Of a stretch of DNA of 12,500 nt, positions 7,394 through 12,500 are shown in pieces; position 1 is the first letter of the stretch, and every line of letters starts with the position of its first letter. The position numbers and the translations under genes were made by a program. Where the stretch lies: positions 10,025,884-10,038,383 of the forward strand of contig NC_091551.1 of the NCBI RefSeq assembly GCF_042767895.1, given 5' to 3'. The notes under the pieces were generated by a model. That model was given only the letters and a program-made list of their open reading frames with translations, was not told where the DNA came from and did not search any database. The stretch comes from Penaeus vannamei (taxonomy: Eukaryota; Arthropoda; Malacostraca; Decapoda; Penaeidae).

Positions 7394-7554
7394 GCTGCCT
7401 CCGCCGCCGCCTCCGCCTCCTCCGCGGTCGTCGCATGCGTCTTTACTTTCCGCAGTCGCCGCCGCCGCCGCCGCAGCCGCCGCGAGCCGTCGGTGTCGCG
7501 GGCGTTTGTACTTCTCGCGCGCAGCAACGCCGGCGCTGAGTGCGACGCGTGCGG
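7362..7554 (-). other. CpG-dense GC island, inner end of right arm
   Basis: Mirror of 6338-6530. Together the two islands flank the spacer head to head, so any promoter activity would be divergent or convergent and symmetrical. The overlapping minus-strand frame (7289-7690) shares its first 110 residues with the left one and then changes at the spacer junction. Confidence 0.7.
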
Positions 7555-7634
7555 AAATAAACGTATAGTAATATGCCTTGTTTAAGCCGCAGCTAGTATT
7601 ACAGGGAGTAATATACTCTGAACAAACAAGTCGA

Positions 7635-7788
7635 AGGTGGGTGATAACAAACAGTTTATCTGCTGAATGAAAATTCTTTTTCTCAGGCACCCTTGTTTGT
7701 TATAAATAATTCACACTATTACGCACCTCTTTCGCAGAGGTGGGTGATAAACCGTTTATCTGCTGAATGAAAATCCTTTCTGAGGCAC
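7635..7788 (-). repeat. Pair of short direct repeats, right arm
   Basis: Mirror of 6104-6257, with units at 7635-7690 and 7738-7788. Confidence 0.75.
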
Positions 7789-8108
7789 TTTTTTTTAGTA
7801 ATGTTGTTAATTTCTTCGTTATACAACAAAGTTTTATGAAACTATTGACATTATAGGTAAGCAAGGTTTGTCATACAGGAATGATGACATATTTTTACGT
7901 AATAAATTTTGAGAAACTATGATTATGGAATGACTCGGATGAGGTTAATATTCATAAACCTCTATGTAAATGCTCTTTTCAACAAAGGACACTTCCGTAA
8001 CCGATGTCGGAGGTGCCATCTCAGAAAAAACTGCAAGTCATCTCCTATCATCGTGTATCTGTGTGCGGAAAGGAAGATGAATTGCGAGGAAAGAGAAGTA
8101 AAACGATG

Positions 8109-8129
8109 GAATTAGTTGGCAACTAATTC
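8109..8129. repeat. 21-bp palindrome with single central base, right arm
   Basis: Mirror of 5763-5783, identical. Confidence 0.85.
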
Positions 8130-8668
8130 GTTTCTGAGATATGGTTTCGACAATTTGTTACCCTTCTTTCCAACCAACCATATGGGTTATTAGTATTTTT
8201 AAATACTTATCAAGAAATATTACTGTCTTACGGTTTTATAAAATCGTTGCGTTTTCTTCACAAGGGACCTCCAAGCTCGATACTCGTATGATTACACACA
8301 TCGCCAAATACATATCAAGTCTTGGAGATACATATTCAGTGCCGTGTGAAGTCATGTTATACCTACATTTATGATCAAAATCAATACTTTTTTCTTGACC
8401 ATCTCATATAGTCGAGGGGGAGGGGCCAGGATAAGATCCACCAACAAGGTATGGCATGTTTGATAGGGGAAGCAGACTGCGTGAACTAGCGGAACGAACA
8501 GGCGTGTAGAAGGATGTGCTACGAGGACCAGCAAAGAGGTGTGTCATTCTGCCTATCTAGAACATGGTGGCTTTACCTTGCTCAAATGACTGAAAGGGTG
8601 CGATTTAAAGGCTAGATATTCATTAACCAAGCAATTCTTCACGAATGGAGTCGAGACGAGTACTTCTG

Positions 8669-8703
8669 TTTTTTTTTTGTTTGTTTGTTTGTTTGTTTGT
8701 TTG
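8669..8703. repeat. T10 run with (TTTG)7 microsatellite, right arm
   Basis: Mirror of 5190-5223 with one extra T (8669-8678). This shifts the reading frame of the overlapping minus-strand ORF relative to the left copy. Confidence 0.95.
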
Positions 8704-8717
8704 TTTTTTTTCGCCTA

Positions 8718-8751
8718 GTATGCTGGCGAGGCCAATAGCTCACCAGCATAC
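8718..8751. repeat. Hairpin with 13-bp stem, right arm
   Basis: Mirror of 5142-5175. The loop reads ctattggc on the minus strand because of the G at 8731. Confidence 0.8.
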
Positions 8752-8835
8752 GAGTCGCGGTATTCTCAGCCGTCTGTGTAAGGTCTTCCATCATCTGTAT
8801 ATTGGACAAAGCATCATCACTGTTTAGGAGGACAT
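8744..8835 (-). other. Exon-like 92-bp segment, right arm
   Basis: Identical mirror copy of 5058-5149 with the same splice-like borders. The arm difference at 8731 lies just outside, on the intron side of the donor. Confidence 0.25.
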
Positions 8836-9044
8836 CTTTAAAGGAATAAGACATTAGTAGTATTAATGAGCAAATTGACTTTTTGCATTATTATTACAGA
8901 AAAGACAAATGTATTCAATTGCACGAAACTTATTTTACTGATAATATACATGTCTTCTGTTAAAGACGACAGCAATGCGAGAACGTTTTAATGGTTTTGC
9001 CCTGTATTTTCATGACCTGCAAAAAATATGCTCCACCCATATGT

Positions 9045-9060
9045 ATATATATATATATAT
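9045..9060. repeat. (AT)8 microsatellite, right arm
   Basis: Mirror of 4833-4848, also eight units. Confidence 0.9.
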
Positions 9061-9512
9061 TTCAGTCGTTCTTGTATTTGAGTAAAGTCTTTTTTTTTTC
9101 TTCCTCCGAGTTATGTAAAAGGACGTTTTTCTCTTCCTTATTATGACATTAAGCGTTTTTTTTTCCCCAAACGAATGTTTTCTACTTGCCATTAATGGAA
9201 AAAGTAATGAAGATATTGCTTCGGTTGCCACTTTTTCTTTTTAGGTGTGTAATTTTAACCTTTCCTCTATAATTTACCTCCCTGTCTCTATGTTGCTCGC
9301 CACATCCCCTTTACTGCCATGTAAAAATCAGGAATGTCTAATGCAGACGCATAGAAAGAAAAAGTAAGTGCCTTTGTTTGCAAGTAATATGCTGATTATG
9401 GAAAATATATAGCTGCTAAGACCTATTGTATTGAGGCTGTCATGTACACTTTCTACTCCTTTGGAGTAAATTTATCCTTGGTTGATAATCCCGGTTTTAG
9501 GCGAATTTATCT

Positions 9513-10017
9513 ATGTTCAATAGACGTAAAATTATAAAAGCTCTATGACAAAAGAGTTATTTTATCCTTAAACTGTTTCATATCATATAAAAGTCCTTTG
9601 CTTTGATAAAGAACCTGCTGCTAAAACGGCAAATAGTATTTGAACGATTACTTGACCTTCTTCTTTTTTACATTTTTTCTCTCTCTTTTATTTTGATGGT
9701 GAAAACGGTTTATAGGGGCCTTTAACGGTTTTCGTCGCTACGACAATTAGCGAGTAACTTGATGAAAATGTATGCATTACTTAAAATATGGTGCATAAAT
9801 GTGCGTAATACATGTAAAATGATAAAAACTATGACAGGAAGGGCAAACGTGTTTTATCATTTTATCCTAAAACGTCTTCATTTAGATACAGAGCCTATGG
9901 CTAAAACGTAAAAAAATGTATTACAATTGCTTAAAACCTTCTCTTTTATACACTTTTCTAAAAGATAAATTGTTCTAAGGAACCTTTCAACAGTTTTCAT
10001 TGTTATGGCAATTAGTG
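9513..10017 (-). repeat. Old diverged tandem duplication, right arm
   Basis: Mirror of 3876-4380 with no differences seen. The two units lie at about 9513-9752 and 9793-10017. Confidence 0.7.
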
Positions 10018-10934
10018 AATTAATTAGTGAACCATTATATCTTAGCCGAGGATGTTTAGACATATCAGTGTTTCGTAATGTGACATGTATGAATATTAAG
10101 TTTATCAGAGAATATTGAAGAGGTCGAGCAGTAAGTTTTATTCAATGTCGGTGTAAAAATAGTTGTTTCTCTTTGTACAGGGATTTTTTTGATCAAAGGT
10201 AATTATGCATTACTTTTTAAAAATGGTGTCTAGATGAGCGTTTCCCGATAAAGTTAATTACAGTAGGCCGACGGAGAGGTTACTTAGTTCGATCTTTAAC
10301 CGCATATTTGTGGGCAGGTGAGAAAAACGATTGCGGGAGATCGAGAAGTAAAGTTTGGTTGAATTTATGCCCTCAAGCAAGTTTATGAAATAATTCGCAC
10401 TTTTACAAATTTTCGCAAGCTTGCTTGTATATACAGGAGAACGGGCAGGTTTTGAAATGTCGTATCAGTTGTGTGGCGGGATGATTATCTCGCAAATGTG
10501 ACACATCGACATGTACAAATATGCGAGAAGGTGGTTGCCACATTTATATTTGCGTATTAAATTCAAGTCGATTAAAACTCGATTCAAATTTTCTTATATT
10601 GCATTGTCGCCTGTTAAGATGTGCGTTTGTGTAAGGCTGAAAGCCATTATAAAGACATTGCCTGCAACAAGAGCTTTATTATCCTTTTCGCTGAATTGTA
10701 TAGTTATTGTGAAGAATCATTGGCACTATAAGAACGACTGCTATAACTTGTTAAAAGATGAGTGGAGGTCTCAAAGGTAGTAATCGCCCACGAAGATAGG
10801 TCATTTCTGTTATTCTTGTGAGGACTTCCCTTGTTATATTGCGCATTTGTGATAAAAATTATCATGTATGTTTTTTTGCGAGTGAATTTTTTGCATGCAT
10901 AAATGGAGTGAGAATTGGATTTTGCCAAATGCCT

Positions 10935-10970
10935 TATATTTGTATAATATCAACATCTTAAAAACTCAGT
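10935..10970 (+). promoter_or_regulatory. TATA-like and Inr-like pair, right arm
   Basis: Mirror of 2923-2958. TATATT at 10935-10940 and TCAGT at 10966-10970 lie 70 bases ahead of the Kozak ATG at 11038. Confidence 0.2.
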
Positions 10971-11037
10971 GTTGGTTAATATAGCATTCTTTTTCTTGTT
11001 TGGTTACACCTCGGGACGAGATAGCAGCGCCGTCGCC

Positions 11038-11163
11038 ATGGAGGTGGTTGCACTTTCATACTCGTTACCGGAATACACCCTCTCGCACTCATCGATGTCG
11101 CCCGACCCCACCCGGGAGAGGCGACGTTCGTGGCAACTCGGTAATCATCGTCATGAGCGATGA
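11038..11163 (+). CDS. Candidate 41-codon small ORF, right-arm copy
   Basis: Identical mirror copy of the ORF at 2730-2855, transcribed away from the palindrome centre like its partner. The start ATG sits in gccgtcgccATGGagg. TATA-like sequence at 10935-10940, an Inr-like TCAGT at 10966-10970 and AATAAA at 11264-11269 give the right spacing for a transcript of roughly 300 nt. No domain, signal peptide or membrane segment is visible. If real, the palindrome holds two divergent copies. Confidence 0.25.
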   Translation: MEVVALSYSLPEYTLSHSSMSPDPTRERRRSWQLGNHRHER

Positions 11164-11263
11164 GGAAGATGTTAGTTTTTAGTTGACGCGGGGGATGGAC
11201 ATATGGCCCAAGTATGATTTAAGCATGTCTAGTTGTTTGTGCTAGTGTATATTTGAAGATGAT

Positions 11264-11269
11264 AATAAA
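11264..11269 (+). terminator. AATAAA polyadenylation-type signal, right arm
   Basis: Mirror of 2624-2629, in the context gataataaagg. It lies 100 bases after the stop of the candidate small ORF and is followed by T-rich sequence. Confidence 0.3.
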
Positions 11270-11842
11270 GGTATATTGAGTACATGGCGATTTTTGTCAT
11301 CCTTTTCATCGCATTGTATTATTATTATTGGGGTGCATTAGCAATTAAAGCTAAATTTACGTGTTTCAGACACGATGGAAAGCTAAATATAATTATCAGA
11401 TCAATACCCATGATCATTTACCTCGCACAACCCCTCCCCCTCAAGATCAATATTCTTAACCCTTATCGCATCCGGAGAGCAGCTAAGAGTATTTCTTTGC
11501 CCTCTTTTGATGACCTGTGGCTACGCAGTGTTTGGGCGAGGAACAGGGTGAGGTATGGTTATTGATTATTTCACGCTCATTAGCCATGTCTTTGATCACA
11601 CATCTATGGCAATCTAATGCTGGTGGGTGCATTAGCTCTTTAGTTAGTACTTGCGGAGGGTGGCGGGGGGGAGCTAATTTGTCCATCGGTCTATTGTGCA
11701 GTTTGTTTTGCTACAAGCTTAAACACGATGAATAGCTATGTGACCTAACTCACGCCGGAAATGACCCTCTTTCGACCTGAGAAGGAGGGGGGGGGGGTAG
11801 GAGGTAACACCTATTATTGGATCAATACCCTGACCTCTGTCA

Positions 11843-12500
11843 GCAGCTGTGTACATGTTTGTTTGTTTGTCTATTCATCTTCTTCCTCTTACATGTTGAG
11901 ACATGAGGTATAGCCATTATCATTGCTTTTGGTGAGGGGGTATGTGGGGAAGCTGGAAGGGGTGAATCACCTGTAACACCTGCAGATTGGTGCTTGTTTG
12001 TTTGTTTGTCTGCTTCTTCTCTTCTTCCTACAGGAAAGGGGGAGGGTGTGGAACCTGTGGCACCTGCTCTCAGGTTGATAGTTTGGCCCATGTCAGCAGG
12101 GTGCATATTTGTTTGTTCTTCAGCCTTTCATTCTCAATATTATTATTATTGTTTTTGGAGAGGAGAGGGCATTTTTCGGGTGTGCGTATTCTCCCTCATT
12201 AGTCACGGTTATTGATTTTCAGTAATCGATTATGATGATTACTTTCGGAAGTCATTAGGCCTGCTTCCTGTCGTGACACGTTAAGGGGTAGCTATAGTGG
12301 TGAGCCAATATGTCCAGGGTGTGTTTGGGTGAAGGGGTGTGTGGTGGTGGAGATCCTGTGACACCTGGTCTTAGATAGTTTGACCTATGTCAGGTACGTA
12401 CGTTATGGGGTAAGAGGGCACCATGGGGGTGAATAATTTTGTCCGTGGTGTTTTTGGGTGAGGTGGTGGTGGGGGTTGGTGGAACCTGTGGCACCTGCTC
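11843..12500 (-). repeat. Mirror copy of the composite array (partial)
   Basis: Reverse complement of 1393-2050, with one base difference (12314 against 1579). It contains the mirror copies of motif A at 12047-12090, 12346-12387 and 12478-12500 (cut off), motif B at 12173-12291, and the purine tracts as TTC-rich runs. It is truncated by the window end, so further units matching 260-1392 may continue outside. Confidence 0.9.
12173..12291 (-). repeat. Array motif B, mirror of copy 4
   Basis: Reverse complement of 1602-1720 with no differences seen. Confidence 0.85.

Larger units (their letters stand above)
7362..12500 (-). repeat. Right arm of the giant inverted repeat
   Basis: Reverse-complement copy of 1393-6530, 5139 bp within the window and cut off by the window end. 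In order it carries the G-quadruplex motif and GC island, the short direct repeats, the central-base palindrome, the (TTTG)n microsatellite, the hairpin and exon-like segment, the (AT)8 tract, the diverged tandem duplication, the candidate small transcription unit and the outer repeat array. It differs from the left arm by one extra T in the run at 8669-8678 and by single bases at 8731 and 12314. Near identity means the arms arose very recently, are kept alike by gene conversion, or are an assembly artefact. Confidence 0.98.

Noticed and set aside
7909..8115. Cys/His-rich frame suggesting a zinc knuckle (CRRCHLRKNC)
   Set aside because: Spacing does not match CX2CX4HX4C or other zinc-binding patterns I know; the same frame is only repeated in the mirror arm.
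1393..12500. Long terminal inverted repeats of a Polinton or fold-back transposon
   Set aside because: No integrase, polymerase or transposase frame is present, the interior is only 831 bp, and no outer end or target duplication can be seen; cannot be excluded but is unsupported here.

Overview
The window looks like non-coding DNA from an animal nuclear genome, probably an invertebrate, though the lineage cannot be fixed from sequence alone. Signs of this are long AT-rich stretches with no long open frames, microsatellites ((CAAA)7, (AT)8, GAA-rich tracts), a minisatellite-like array, one CpG-dense (GCG)n island, and AATAAA and splice-like signals. No bacterial operon, rRNA, tRNA or CRISPR array is present. 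No protein family could be recognised with confidence. Most open frames are low-complexity or mirror copies of one another.

The dominant feature is a very large, nearly perfect inverted repeat. The left arm (1393-6530, 5138 bp) and the right arm (7362-12500, 5139 bp) are reverse complements. Comparing the arms by eye along almost their whole length gave three differences: two substitutions (1579/12314 and 5162/8731) and one base in a homopolymer (A9 at 5215-5223 against T10 at 8669-8678). Paired coordinates sum to 13893 outside the homopolymer and 13892 inside it. The window ends within the right arm, so the outer boundary and true arm length are unknown. A unique 831-bp spacer (6531-7361) separates the arms. 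The inner end of each arm is a GC-rich island whose last 32 bases form a canonical G-quadruplex motif, and homology stops at the next base.

Layout of the left arm and its flank: 1-260 is AT-rich simple sequence; 260-2050 is a composite repeat array with three interleaved motifs, the inner part of which lies in the arm; 2624-2960 holds a compact candidate transcription unit on the minus strand (TATA-like, Inr-like, 41-codon ORF in a strong Kozak context, AATAAA); 3876-4380 is an old tandem duplication; 5058-5149 is a 92-bp exon-like segment ending in a hairpin; 5190-5223 is the microsatellite with the indel; 6104-6257 is a short direct repeat; 6338-6530 is the GC island. The right arm carries the same features in mirror order. 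The spacer has its own 60-bp tandem duplication, a possible degraded hAT-type transposon terminus, and a roughly 73%-identical old copy of the sequence next to the GC island.

The best reading is a recent or gene-converted genomic palindrome, like those known on sex chromosomes and in fold-back duplications, or possibly an assembly chimera. The unique spacer and internal differences favour a real structure, but long reads are needed to decide.
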